From: Esteya vermicola
Lineage: Eukaryota; Ascomycota; Sordariomycetes; Ophiostomatales; Ophiostomataceae
Direction of reading: 5' to 3'
NCBI GenBank assembly: GCA_002778215.1
Contig: PCDM01000001.1
Coordinates: forward strand, 3,100,001 to 3,164,000
DNA: 64,000 bases
Shown here: in pieces, positions 38,901 to 50,600 of the stretch
Layout: the number at the start of each line of letters is the position of its first letter
Position numbering within the stretch: position 1 is the stretch's first letter
Translations under genes and position numbers: made by a program
The notes under the pieces: generated by a model
What the model saw: only the letters and a program-made list of their open reading frames with translations
What the model was told of the DNA's origin: nothing
Databases searched by the model: none

Positions 38901-39922
38901 CTAACACGTACACTAGGCTTTAAACACTAGTATTAAACTTATTAAAAAAAGGTAAAAGGCCTATTAAGAAGCTTATTAAAAACGTCTACTTTAATAAATT
39001 AAACGCTTAAGGCGTAGATATTAGCTAGATAAATATAGGCGTTGTTAGCCTTTAAGCCTTAATAGTAGTAAATAAAATAAATAAAGGCAACACTTTTAAT
39101 ACTATTAGTGTAGCTATACTATATAATAACTAAGAAACCTTTTATAGTATATTACTTAGTATAAAGATAAAAATAGTCTATTTAACACTTAGTATAAGCG
39201 TTAAAACACTAGTAAAAAACGGATAATAAGGTGTAAAAACCGGCTTTAGTTTTTATATATATATAAGCTTTATAATAGTCTTATTTTTACTCTTAATAGT
39301 ATTAAGACTTTAAAGTATAAAGGTTCTTTTAAAGTACTTTAAAAAGGTTTATATTATAAATAAAAGGTTAAATAGTAAGCTATTAATAAAAATTAAACAG
39401 TCTTTAAACTATTTAATAGCCTAGTAAGCTATTAGTATTATTATAATCTAGTAATAGCCTTATAATTCCTACTTCTTTTTTTAAAGGTATTATTTACTAT
39501 AATAAATTTTAGTAATATAAAAAGTAAAAAGTAAGTACTATTTATATAATATAGTAAAATTTACTTTATAAGTAAGTAAAAACAAACTTATAACGTTTAT
39601 ATAATAAAGTAAATTTTATTATAAATAAAGTAAGAGTAAATTTACTATTTTTAATATATACTAATAATAGGCTTTATTATATAGACTAGCCTTTTATAAC
39701 TTTTAAACAAAGCTTAAAAAGTTTTTAATAATACTATTAGTATTAATAAACCTTACTAAATATATTAGTATAATAAAGGCTACTACTATATATAAATATA
39801 AATAGTATAATATAACAACTATCTTATAAGTACTAAAACACTTTTATTTTATTAAGTTTTTTTCTTAGTTACTTTATTACTAGTAGGAGCTAAAAACAAC
39901 TTTAAAAAAAGAAGAAGATAAT
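32928..39922 (+). pseudogene. R2 gag-pol, RIP-degraded
   Basis: No open frame survives, but the order is legible. Zinc knuckle near 34078-34120 (CFYYSKKGYI). RT near 35190-35450: YYKYLVIPFKLTNTLITF, then YLNNILIY at 35316-35339 where YLDDILIY is expected; both catalytic Asp codons GAT/GAC became AAT. RNase H connection FISFYNFYY near 35560 and AFIKALLLKYY near 35730, then LYYSTFN near 35900 and FNFKIKYY near 36070. Integrase is expected from about 36200 but was not resolved. The purine run gaagaagata precedes the 3' LTR. Confidence 0.78.
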
Positions 39923-40322
39923 TATTATAGTTTTAATAAGAATTACTTATAGGCGTTATATAACTAAGCATAGTTAAGGCACTATATATAAACTATTTAA
40001 GGTCTTTATAAAGTCTCCTTATAATTAGTTAAATATATAATTTACTAGCGCCTTATTATAATTAGTTAAAGGATAGAATAATAGTAAGCTATTCTAAAAT
40101 ACTAAAGGTAGACCTTAAAAGGTTCTTAAACGCTCCTTATAATTAGCTAGAATAAATAGACTAATAAACATCTTCTATATTTATATAGTACTACTATACT
40201 CCTCCTTAATAAAAAGGACAAGAGTTTATTCTTGTCCTTATACACCTATATATATACGATTTAGTTATTATAAAGTTGATGTTATCTTCTACCTAGTTAT
40301 AAATACCTTAAATATTATTATA
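39923..40322 (+). repeat. 3' LTR of R2
   Basis: 400 bp, tattatagttttaataag to taaatattattata, followed by attta. About 24 bp present in other copies (the part agtatatagtactaac...) are missing near 40300, explaining the shorter length. Confidence 0.82.
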
Positions 40323-43184
40323 ATTTAATATATTAGTTTTTATATAAATTAGTTTATTAAAGTTAAAATATTTTAATAATAAAACTTTTATAAATTTAGT
40401 CTTTAATTATTTAAAAGCTTTATAAACCTTAATATTTAATTATACTTTACTAAGCTTTTTACTATTTTTACTCTTTTTTAATAGTCTTAATAATAGTATA
40501 GTAATATAAGAGTAGCTTTAAATAAAACGTTTATAAAAGTTATAAAATTTGAAAAAGACTTAAATCTTTTAATAAAATATTAGTTTTAGCTATTTAGTAA
40601 CTATATATACTTAATACTTATTTATTATAAAGCCTTTATATAATATTTAAAAGCTTAAGAATTTTACCTCTTTTTAATAAAATTTATATTTATTTTTATT
40701 AATATATAACTAAGCCTTTTTTAAACGTTTTAGTACTTTTTTTTAAATATTATATATACTTATTTTTTATCTTTAAAAAGACTAAGATATTATTAAAGTA
40801 TATAATATAAATAGTGTTTACTAGCCTTTTTAATACGTTATTAATATAGTTTTAAAAAGTTATTAATATATTAGTTAGATTAAAGAAAAAGACTAAATAT
40901 TTAAAGTAGCTATATTAAGTTTAAAAGGTAGTTTTTTATTTATTACCTTTTTTTATTTAAATTTAGTAGTAGGCCTTTTTAATATTTAATTTTAAAATAA
41001 ATCTTATTCTTATATAACGCTTTATAATCTTTACTATTAAAAATAATAAATAATAATTTTTAATTATTACTTTATTTAAGCCTTAGTAGTTTATATATAA
41101 TTATAAGCTTTTATTCTTTTTTAGTATAAATAAGATAAAGGCGTTAATAATACTCTTTAAAAGGCGTATATATTTAAAGGCTATACTTTTTACTAAGTAA
41201 TTTCTTAACTCTTTTAACTCTTTTTATAATAAGAAGTATATAGCTTTATATAATAGTTACTATTCTTTTTTTAAGTTAATAGTATAATTAGTATTATAGT
41301 ATAATAGTAGCGTCTTAATATTATTAAAATTTAAAACGTTATTATATTTATATACTAAGTATATAAGTAATTCGTTTTATTCTCTTTTTAATTCTTTAAC
41401 TAATAACGTACTTATTATTACTATATATATAGTTATTCTTTCTTACTTAACTAATATTATAAAAGCCTTAACTATAATTACTCTAATCTTTTCCTTTATT
41501 ACTTTAAACTACTAACTAGTCTTTATAAAGTTTAATTAAATAGTATACTTTTTAATTATTATTATTAATAAAAGTATTAACAGCCTTATTATATTAAGCA
41601 GTCTACTAATCTTAATATAAATTTATACTATACTCTTTTTTTATTCTTATATATTAATTAAATAAAATAGTACTTTTTATATACTACTTATATATACTAT
41701 TTACTTATTATACACTTTTAATATTAAAATCCTTACTCTTATTTTTTATAAACTAAACTTTTTATTAAAGGTTTTACTAATTATATTTAATATAACAACT
41801 ATATTTTATTTAATATTAACTAACTACTTACTCTTTATTCATACTTTAAATTAAAATATATTTACTATTAAAATCTTTACTATATTTTTAACGTTTTAAC
41901 TATTATTAACACTATTTAGTTTTTTAATTATTTACTTATATTTAATAATTTAGCTATAATTATTTCCTTTTTATTTAAATACTTATTAGTTAAGTACTTA
42001 TTACTATTATAAATATAATATTTTAGAATATAGCCGTCTTAATAAAGGTTTTTATTTTAAAAGCCTTTTTTTCCTTAATCTTGTATTTATAAGTGCTTTA
42101 ATAATTACTTTAATAATTATTAATACTTAAATCTTTATTATATATTCTTTTATTCTAACTATATTTATAGCCTCTTTTATAACCTTTTTAACTTATATAT
42201 ATATATTTTATATAAAGGTTTTATACTTATTTTTATAAATAGTATATATCTTATATAATTTTAATATATATAATTAATTCTTATTTTATTTTTAGTATTA
42301 TAAAAAGCTTTTAAAAGTCCTTTTTAATACTTAAAAGTAGTTATATATATAAAACTTATACTTACTCCTTTTTTAACTTCTTTTTTAACTATATTTTAAA
42401 AAAGGCTAAGTAATTTATAAAGTTTTAAAGTTCTTAATACTTATTCTATTTTATATTATTAATTAACTTTTAAATAATAAAGAAATATATTTTTAAAGTT
42501 ATAATAAAGAATAAAACTTAACGTTTAAAACCTTTTTAATTTTTATTTATAATAGCTTACTCTTTCTTTATCTTACTTAATAATATAGTTTATTATATTA
42601 TATAGTTAATCTAGTTTATACTAACTAGTATAAAATAAATACACTTTTTAATTATATTAAATTTCTTTTTAATTAAAGTAAAATATATTTTTTTATTTAT
42701 AAACTAATTTTAATACTAATTTACTAAAAAGCTATAATAAAAAAAGTATTATTTTTATTATTATACTTAGTTTATCTTTTTTTATATTAAAGCCTTTATT
42801 ACTACTATTTTTATATCTTTTTTAAATAGTTAATAAACTATTTAACTTTTTATAAAGCTCTTTTTTATACTTTACTATAATAACTTCTTTTTTTAATACT
42901 TAAAGCTTAAAATTATTAGTTTTTACTACTTTAAATATAATTTATTATATAAAACTAAGTTTATTAATAATAAGTTTAGTAAAGTTTATATTATTCTTTA
43001 TTATAATAATTATTATTAATTCTTTTACTTTAAGTTAACTAAGCTATATTATAATACTTATATTTAGTTATTAGTTATATAAAGTTATATTATTTTTATA
43101 GTCTTATATTAGTTTAATTTAATATATATAATTAATTTAATTTATATTAATAGTTAAATAATCTTTAAATAAAAACTTAATAAT
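40323..43184 (-). pseudogene. Outer Gypsy: gag, protease and reverse transcriptase, RIP-degraded
   Basis: On the minus strand RT reads LVNTIYIIYFNNILVF with YFNN at 40789-40800, preceded by TNILITFQNYINN and followed by YINKNKYKFY, clear decayed forms of the Gypsy RT pattern TNAPATFQ...YLDDILVFS...INxxKCxF. The stretch from about 41300 to 43180 should hold gag and protease but shows no readable zinc knuckle. Collinear with 62961-64000. Confidence 0.7.
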
Positions 43185-43596
43185 TATAATAAAAAGTAAA
43201 TTAAATAATTATATTAATAAAATAATTTAATTATTATAGAATAATAAATAAAAGTAGTATTATATAAAAACTAAGTCTTATTCTTTTATATTTAATAAAA
43301 AAAAAACTAACTATATAAAAGTAGTACTAAGTATACTAGTCTTAATTAAGCTTTAACCTTTAAACTTAATAGCTATTTAATTAATTATAAAGTACGTATT
43401 TACTACTACTTTACTTAATTAAGTATAGACTACTTCCTTATATCCTTTTATGTCCTACTTATATTTATAGGTTATATAACGCCTACTACTTGTCTAATTA
43501 GTTATTATGTATTTGTATTATTTATAAAGCCTATATAACTTTTGTACGCGGCCTGCGTTAGGCCTTTATAGTTGCTCTCTTTACTTGCTTATAATA
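43185..43596 (-). repeat. Family-A LTR, RIP-mutated (5' LTR of outer Gypsy)
   Basis: About 412 bp; the right two thirds align base for base with the reverse complement of the intact LTR, ending ttgcttataata. The left 60 bp are heavily altered and the start is approximate. A less mutated patch (gtacgcggcctgcgtta, 43544-43560) stands out. Confidence 0.68.
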
Positions 43597-44040
43597 AAGC
43601 GATTAGTAGTGTTTAATACTAGTTTAAAAAGCTAATTACTTTTATTTTCTTACTATAAATATATATATTAAATACTATACTTAGCAATTTAGGGTTTTAT
43701 ACCGTTTATTAAAAGATAGACTTAAGAATAATAGAATTTTTTATTTTATTTAATAAAAACTTAGTAAAATAAACTTTTAAGAATAGATTTTTTTTATTTA
43801 AATAAATAGAAAATAGTATTAAGAGTATAACGTTTTAAAAAAACAATAAAGAATCACTAAAAAACGCAGGAAAACGATAGGAAATAGTAAAAGAAACAGA
43901 AAAAAGGAAGAAAATTAATAGGGTTTAATAGATAAAGGCTTAAAGTAGAACGGATAAACATTGGTTAATTCGTCTACCTTTATCTAAACTAAGAGTAATT
44001 AGAGGGGTAAGTGAAATACCTCCCCTAGATCATGACTAAT
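43597..44040. other. Transition zone, no gene
   Basis: Composition rises from RIP-type to near normal. No coding pattern or known repeat is visible. The last 60 bp (aattagaggggtaagtgaaa...) are of normal composition. Confidence 0.5.
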
Positions 44041-44654
44041 CCCGCGATTACGCCACGCGACTCCCCGGCCCTCCTCCTGCTTGTCCGTAATAGCTAGCTT
44101 TAGGATTTTTTATAGTAATATAGTAGAGCTAGTTATAGACGCTCTATAGGAGAGTTTTTAGCCATAGCTAGCTGTAAGAAGAAAATACAGATTTTTAAAG
44201 TTGTTCTTATACAAATGTGATTTATCAGACTAGGTGATTTATTTGTTAGGAGCCTTAAAAAACGCGAAATAAAGTGGAGCGAGACACAATTAGTAGATGC
44301 AAAACTTATACATAACAAAGTACGGGAATACAGAGCAGGAGCGATGCAAACAGATCGTGCCTTCTTTAAAAATAAGGTCGAAATGAAGGATGACTTGCAA
44401 GATTAAATTTTTGGACAGAATTGAGAAAAAGAACGTAGTTCCATTCCCTAACCTCGGAATATCAGTATTAACACCAATAACTCCTAACCAAGTCCTTTAA
44501 CTGTGCTCATCTAACAAGTTCGCAACATCCTCCTTCCAATCTCTAAAACATGTCTAACCCGACATCAAGCTGCCGTAAGAAACAGCCAATTACATATTTT
44601 CCCTTCAATGATATTTGTTATTTGCTTCTTTGCTGAAATAGTTTTTTAGCTGAT
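44041..44654. other. Normal-composition sequence without a recognised gene
   Basis: GC-richer unique DNA beginning with a C/G-rich stretch (44040-44090). A 61-codon minus-strand frame at 44133-44318 has no recognisable features and is not called. Part of this may be the 3' flank of the broken gene to its right. Confidence 0.45.
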
Positions 44655-45116
44655 CCGGCGACCCTCATTAACTGCATCCTCCAGCTGTATGAGTTGATTC
44701 AGAACATCATCAAAATTCTAGGCGAGATCCGACTTCTCTGTGGGAAGACAGTTCAGGGGTTGTTTCACATTTTCCCAGCGCTTGCACTCGGAATAATCCG
44801 TCTTCTTGCACATGTCATCTTTTTTCTTGCACCTCCTCTTAATCCAATCAACACAAATGGCCAACGGGAGATTAGGAAAGAAATGACCCCTTGTTCAATG
44901 AAACATACTTTCAGTAACAGTGAGCAAAGAACCAACGTCACAACAGTGCCTGTCACTTTGAGGGATAGCGGCAAAGATGTTATTGTGGCGACTGGGTCGG
45001 ATCCTGCAATTAACTAAATTCCTACCATGACGTCATTGGCGAGCCAGAATGACGTGTTGTAGCCATCCGTCGATAACTTGCGAACTAGGGAAAACGCAAT
45101 TAGAAAACCACCTTAT
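44655..45116 (-). pseudogene. Fragment of a broken gene, unknown family
   Basis: On the minus strand several segments look coding but are interrupted. From 45114 downward one frame reads GGFLIAFSLVRKLSTDGYN, TSFWLANDV, then TAG near 45015, then SLPLSLKVTGTVVTL near 44950. Near 44840-44720 another segment is rich in Cys and Lys (RRCKKKDDMCKKTDY...), reaches SDLA, meets TAG near 44720, and continues in the same frame as NFDDVLNQLIQLEDAV to a TAA near 44660. A GTATGT donor after the first segment and an AG before the Cys-rich one make an intron plausible (about 70 bp). The TAG codons fit CAG or TGG changed by RIP. I do not recognise the family, and the 5' part is missing. Confidence 0.45.
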
Positions 45117-45322
45117 GGGGCGAACACACCTAGTCTTTCCTATAATTTCTCAGCAAAATTCATACACAAGTATCCCTCCTCTGTTTTTTTCTTGTAAACA
45201 TTATCATTGTATCTTTAGACAATAATGCAGCACTCAAGTAGAAGGGACTAGTTTCTATAAGCTTATTCTTTTTTTATAATTGGTCCAAGAGGAATTTCTA
45301 ACACTACATTTTTTGCATATCT
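45117..45322. other. Spacer and 3' flank of the beta-propeller gene
   Basis: About 200 bp of ordinary composition that should contain the 3' UTR of the gene to the right. No further gene is seen. Confidence 0.5.
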
Positions 45323-46228
45323 TTATATCTTAAGTTTTTGAGAAAAGATCCCATTACTACCACCAACATAAATTACATCCTTGTCCTTATCAACGCGACC
45401 GAACGCACATGATGTTGAACCGGAGACAGTGGCAACCTGGCTGGGCTTTCCTACAGCTGGATCAACTTCCACAATGGAATTTTTGCTATTTGTTGCAATG
45501 TAGATTTTGCCATTGGGTCCAAAGCAGAGGTCATCGCCCATTAGATTAGACCAGAGTGTGACCGCGGGGCCAGAAGCTTTAGCTGTGGAAATATCCACGG
45601 GGATCTTGTGAAAGGAGTTCTTAAAAATGTTGGTATACCAGACGACACCATCTCGATATTTTATACCGTCTATGCCAAAAGGAATACCGCTGGAGGGTGC
45701 CATGGATGGGTCTGCTAAAGCGACAGAGTATTCGCCCGTAGAAATACTAAAACGATAGACATTTCCCTTGCCAGCGTCTGCGACAAGAACAGTATCATTA
45801 TCGAAGACGGCGAGACCGTTGAGGTTACTAGCCTCTTTGATGGCCTTGATGAGTATTGTCTTTGGATTACCGTCGTTGAAATCTACTTTATAGATTGCTT
45901 TGCCTCCACCAATAACAGCAAAGACATCCGGTGTCACTTCTCCGATTCCACTGAGACCAGTGGCGCCCGAAACAGCTACGGCAGGTGAAGCTATCCTAGC
46001 CGTGGTATCAATAGCGTAGAGATTGGCACTCTTCATATTTGTTGCAAGGATTTGGCCATTCCTTCGTACAGCCATATTCTCTATTGAAGCGATGCGGGCC
46101 ACTTCAGTAGCTGTAGGGGCCTGTCTGCGAAAAATTGTGCTGGCCCATACGCTTTGCTGTTGGCTGGGTAGTGATAGAAGCAAAGTAACTAATAGACCTA
46201 TGGTCTTTACAATACCGTGACGATCCAT
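45323..46228 (-). CDS. Secreted six-bladed beta-propeller protein, SMP-30/gluconolactonase-like (301 aa)
   Basis: An intronless 301-codon frame with normal codon use. Residues 1-29 form a signal peptide: charged start MDRHGIVK, hydrophobic core TIGLLVTLLLSL, and a likely cut after SVWA. The rest consists of repeated beta-strand units of about 40-45 residues, each with a hydrophobic strand, a Gly or Asp turn and a short strand (NGQILATNM, VFAVIGGGKAIYKVD, VLVADAGKGNVYRFS, VVWYTNIFKNSFHKIPVD, KIYIATNSKNSIVEVD, VIYVGGSNGIF), the pattern of NHL/SMP-30 propellers. Members of this fold hydrolyse lactones or bind ligands; whether this one has the metal-binding residues of an active lactonase I cannot tell. 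It lies alone in a small island among RIP-mutated repeats, a location typical of fast-changing secreted proteins in fungal pathogens or symbionts; that role is only inferred. Confidence 0.85.
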   Translation of the reverse strand: MDRHGIVKTIGLLVTLLLSLPSQQQSVWASTIFRRQAPTATEVARIASIENMAVRRNGQILATNMKSANLYAIDTTARIASPAVAVSGATGLSGIGEVTPDVFAVIGGGKAIYKVDFNDGNPKTILIKAIKEASNLNGLAVFDNDTVLVADAGKGNVYRFSISTGEYSVALADPSMAPSSGIPFGIDGIKYRDGVVWYTNIFKNSFHKIPVDISTAKASGPAVTLWSNLMGDDLCFGPNGKIYIATNSKNSIVEVDPAVGKPSQVATVSGSTSCAFGRVDKDKDVIYVGGSNGIFSQKLKI

Positions 46229-46440
46229 TCCAATGGCAAATGTGAACTAGAAATGATGCGTAAAAGGCCCTTCAACAGACAACCGTGGATAGGTGCCGTC
46301 TAAATAGAACAGAAAGAGTCATTGAAGGAACGTCATCAAAGCAAGATCGAAATATTAGCAGTATCACTTCGACAAAGGCGGGGGAGTATTAATACGGTTA
46401 AAGTGGCTAAATACAACATGCAACATAGTGTATAAAGCTA
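46229..46440 (-). promoter_or_regulatory. 5' flank of the beta-propeller gene
   Basis: Roughly 210 bp of normal composition upstream of the start codon, then AT-rich DNA begins. The ATG is preceded on the minus strand by TTGGA, a fair but not strong context. No specific site is recognised. Confidence 0.35.
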
Positions 46441-47144
46441 ATAAAAGGTCCTTTATAGCTTTACTTATATTAAAGAGTCAATAAATTTTATAGTGTATTA
46501 AACGATGTAGTATAGTAGGCCGGCAAAAGTCTTGTGTCTAAAAATGTAGAACAGCTCGACAGGATTCTATTCTAGTTATTTGCCGCTTAAAAGACGGATA
46601 AATTGTAAAGGAGGCGGTGTACTATACCTAACTCAGACAATACTATTGTAGATAGTAAATTCTTTAAATTATATACAAATTAATAGTTAGTAAAAATATA
46701 CTATATTAAACGGTAAAGAAGGCCTAAATATAAGACAATACATATATATATATTTATTAACTCTATTAAAGCTAGTCTTAGCTATTAAAAACTTAAGACT
46801 ATTTGTAAAAACCCCTTAAAGGGAAGAAAAACTACTATAGTACACTAGGTTTTTACTAACTAATCTATATATATAGTAATACACGCACCTAGTAATCTCT
46901 TTAATTAACCCTTCTAAATAATTATAGCCTAGTCCTATACTAAAAAACAGCCTATAAACGTTATTATTAGTATATTATTATTTTTTTTATAAGAGCTAAT
47001 TCTAACTATAAAAGACTCTAAAAGTAAAACCCTTTAAAGTAAAAACTACTAAAAGACTTTAGTATAAGTTAGTAAGTAAAGGCTAAGCTTAAACTAAGGC
47101 TTATTACTAGTACTAGTTTATAAGCTAAGTATTAAATAGGCTAG
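46441..47144. other. Partly RIP-mutated sequence, no gene
   Basis: Composition declines to the right. Isolated less mutated patches (46500-46640) suggest leaky RIP spreading from the repeats into unique DNA. Nothing identifiable. Confidence 0.4.
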
Positions 47145-47303
47145 TATTATAAACAAGTAAAGAGAGTAACTATAAAAGCCTAATATAGGCTATATATAAA
47201 AGTTATATAAACTTTATAAATAATATAAAAATATAATAGCTAATTAAATAAGTAGTAAGTATTATATAACCTATAAATATAAGTAAAACTTAAAAGAATA
47301 TAT
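47145..47303. repeat. Truncated family-A LTR, RIP-mutated
   Basis: Starts tattataaacaagtaaagag, the RIP form of TGTCACAGGCAGG..., and follows the intact LTR for about 155 bp to about gaatatat. There it is cut by the 370-bp repeat starting at 47304. The remainder of the LTR is not found beyond that repeat. Confidence 0.6.
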
Positions 47304-47672
47304 TAAGTACAGAACTACCTACTACACATATAACCATATACACTACTAACAACTATTATAGTACGTAGAATAGTATAGAGAGAGACTATAAACTAATTAG
47401 TTAATAGTCCCTCCTCCTATACTATACTCTATAAGCGGCTTGCTAGTAGATAAGGACAAAGGAAGACGTACTTATAGGCGTTATACGTAAAACTTGTATA
47501 GCTAATTCTATTTATTAAAGTCTTTACTATTTGTTTGTCTTTTTTAGTAGCTACGTCTTGTTTACTTATACCTTTTAAAGTAGAGGGTGTTAAGGTAAAG
47601 CCTTAACCTAATTTGCTTCTTATTTTAAGTATAGGTACTATAACGTTAGTTATAGTACGTACTTTATACTTA
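47304..47672. repeat. 370-bp palindrome-bearing repeat, copy 3
   Basis: 369 bp, taag at the left and ctta at the right, same orientation as the other three copies. The palindrome near 47386-47409 has one mismatch (actataaac). It may be the far terminal repeat of the family-B element ending at 60389, but the flanks do not match as target duplication. Confidence 0.62.
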
Positions 47673-50600
47673 CTTTTTTTTATACTTTACTTTAAAAGTA
47701 TAGTTAAAGAAAGGTAAAAAAAGAAAGGAAAGTAGATTAGATAAAAGAAAATTAAAGAAAGATAGTAAAAAAAAAATTTATAAAAAAAGAATAAAAATAG
47801 TTAAAAAGAAAGAAAGAATAAAGATATAAGAAAAGAAAAAAAGTAACTAGAAAAATATAAAAGAAAAACAAAAGAATAGTAAAGGCTAATTATTTAATTA
47901 CTTATTTATATTCTTAGCTTTATTCTTAAGTATATTAAGTAGGTAGTGCTTTGTTGCTATTTACTAGTATTAAAGTTAACTTTAACACTAGTTTTTAAGG
48001 TCCTTTAAACTTGTTTAAGCCTTATTATAACGTTAGTAGGTAGCTACTAAAGTAGCTAGCTATTTAGGCTACTTCTTAAAGTATAGTAGTAGTAGACTAC
48101 GCCTAGGTACTAGGTAGTAGGGTTTTATACATTAAAGTAAGAAGCTATAATACTTAGGCTTTATATATATGTAGATTAGTAGTAGTACGTATTTTTAGCC
48201 GTGCTTTGTCTTTTTATACTAAGGAAGTACTAGCTATGTTTATAGTAGGTCCTTTTACTTGTTGTTAGATTTAATAGTGTTTATAGCGCTTTTAGACTAA
48301 GGATTGCTATATACTAGTAGAGTAGGCTAACGGTCTACTTATAAAGGTGGCTATAGTAGACTAGGTAAAGGAATAGCTTAATTTATTAATCTTTATAGTA
48401 GCTGTTTTACCTACTCTTAGTTTTAAAGGACTAGCTTGTTTAAAGAATTTTTTTTTAGCTTAGTAAAGAAAGTAGCTATTTTTTATTTAATAGCTTTTTT
48501 ATTAAAATATAAATATATATATACTAGGATAAAGATTTTAAAAAGCACGGCTTTATAAGTAAAGTATTTTAGGCGATATAATATAAGAAGCTTAAATACT
48601 ATAAGTTTAGCCTTTACTTTATAGTTTTATTACTACCTTTTATATATTACTTAAAGTAGTAGCGTTGTTAAGTAGTTAGGTAGTAAAGGCGTATTAAGTG
48701 CCTTATAAATGTTTTTATTAGATCTTTAAAAGCTATAGATAGTTTATAATAGCTTATTAAACGGCCTTATTATAGTGTATTAAAAATCTTAATAACCTTA
48801 CTTAATTAAACTAAATAGTTCCTTATATAGTTTATAAAGTATATAAGAAATAAGAAATTCTAGTCTTACTTGTTTAAAGAGTACTTAATCTTTTAAACTT
48901 TAACTATTTAAATATATTTTATTTAAAACGTTTAAATAGGCTTAAACGTTTTTAATATAAAAGTTTAGTTTATATTAAAATTCTAGCCCTTTTAATAAGT
49001 AGTATACTAATAATATATTTATATAGTTAAGCTTAAAGTAAAAAGCGTTAACCTACTAGTAAAAAACATTTAAATAAGTAGTATTTACTTAATTTTTTAT
49101 TAACTTATTAGTAAATTAGTAAAAGTATATAAACTAGCTTATAAACTATATTTATAGCTTTTAAAAAAAAAGCTATACTAGCTTACTTATTATTATACTA
49201 TAGCTTTAATTATCTTTTTACTAAATTTAAATTATTACTTATAACCTTTAATAAAGAATAACTATAAATATATTATTAAATAACTATTTCTTATACTATT
49301 CTTTTAAGTTCTTATATAAGTATAATAAAAAGTTAATATAATATAAGATCTTTATACTTATATTAAAAATAAATATTAAAAAGTACTTTTTTTAAAAGTA
49401 ATAGTTTATTAAGAATTAATATATTATTATATTTTTATAAAGTTGTTTACTCTTTTAAGTATTTATAATGTTTATAGTATAAAGAATTAAAGTTAAATAA
49501 TATTTTTAAGCTTTATAATAGTAAATATTAAACTAGTTATAATACTAGTTATTAGTATATATTATTACTAAATTAAGTAATTAGTTAAATTATATAAACT
49601 AGTATAATAGTTATTTATATTAAAGTTATATTATTTAATATTTATATTTATTAAATAGTAAAATAAGTTAAAGTAGTAGTTTTTTATTAAATTAAACATT
49701 ATTTATTTATTTATAAACTTTATCTTATTTATAATAAAAAAGTTAATATATATTAGTTAGTTTATAATAACGCTTAAAATATATAGTAGTTTTAAAAAAA
49801 CAAGTTTAAGGTTTTATTTACTTTATATATTATTTTTTTATAAAATAAAGTTTAGTTAATTATTTTATAAAATAATAACGCTTTAAATATAAAATATTAT
49901 ACTAAATATAATAGTTTAAATATAAAATATTATACTAAATATAATAGTTTAAAAGTATTTAATATATATAAATAAAGTAATTTAGTAATAAAATATAAAT
50001 AGTTTAATATAGTAAAAAGAGCTTATAATAAAGTAAATATAAGTAGTAAGAGTAAAGGTTATAACTATTATAATAAAAGAAAAAAAGTAGTAATAAACGT
50101 TTTTAATATTTTTATTTATTATAATAATTTAATAAATAAAAATATATTAGCCTTATTTTTATTATTAATACTTTAAATAATAAGTAGTCTTTTAATAAAT
50201 AAAAATATATTTTTAAAATAAACTATTTATTTATTTTTAATATATTATATTTTCTTTTTATAATACTTTTTATAAGTATATTTAAATACTTATTATTAAA
50301 TTAAACATCTTTATATTATTATTATATAGTTAAAATACTACTACTCTTATAACTTAAAAAAAGAATTTTTTATATTTTTTTATAAACTATATAAAAAAGA
50401 ATAAGTAAATATTTATTATTAAAGTTTATACTAAAGTAAAAATAGTAGTTTAAAAGAAGCTATTTAATAATATAGTAAATATAAACTTAAATAAAATAAG
50501 GCCTTAAACTAGTTAAACTAATATTTAATTTAGTAATAAAGATTTTATAAATATTAATACTAAGATAAGAGTTAAAATAGTTATAAAGGTAAGTAAGTTA

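Larger units (their letters stand above)
32504..40322 (+). mobile_element. Gypsy element R2 (family C), complete but RIP-degraded
   Basis: A 7819-bp element with LTRs 32504-32927 and 39923-40322 and duplications attta at 32499-32503 and 40323-40327. The undisrupted target is seen in the related element at 62956-62960 (gttta). Gag with decayed zinc knuckle near 34078-34120, RT with YLNN at 35316-35327, RNase H to about 36200, then the integrase region. It lacks the three insertions found in R1 and so provides the empty sites for two of them. Confidence 0.88.
13528..43596 (-). mobile_element. Outer Ty3/Gypsy element (family A), split by two nested Gypsy elements
   Basis: Parts in genome order: LTR 13528-13938, internal 13939-15912, nested R1, internal 30559-32503, nested R2, internal 40323-43184, LTR 43185-43596. 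On the minus strand the order is LTR, gag region, RT (YFNN at 40789-40800), RNase H across the R2 junction, then the putative integrase region. Without insertions it is about 7.6 kb. The RT motif is about 2.8 kb from the right LTR and 4.4 kb from the left one, close to R2 (2.8 and 4.6 kb). The outer flanks (tattc at 13523-13527, aagcg at 43597-43601) do not form a target duplication, so a later rearrangement or two different elements remain possible. Confidence 0.65.

Noticed and set aside
13251..43596. Centromere core
   Set aside because: AT-rich nested retroelements are also found at fungal centromeres, but genes of normal composition lie on both sides at short distance and the pattern is that of ordinary AT-rich isochores. 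Only CENP-A mapping could decide.
13523..43601. A target duplication for the outer Gypsy element
   Set aside because: The flanks tattc and aagcg do not match even allowing for C-to-T and G-to-A changes, so the outer unit rests on LTR identity, orientation and motif spacing only.
44133..44318. Minus-strand frame of 61 codons
   Set aside because: Hydrophobic low-complexity translation without a domain, no intron signals and no neighbour that would support it.
44694..45017. Plus-strand frame of 107 codons with a hydrophobic segment
   Set aside because: It lies opposite the broken minus-strand gene segments, which look more like coding sequence. No family is recognised. A real gene here cannot be fully excluded.
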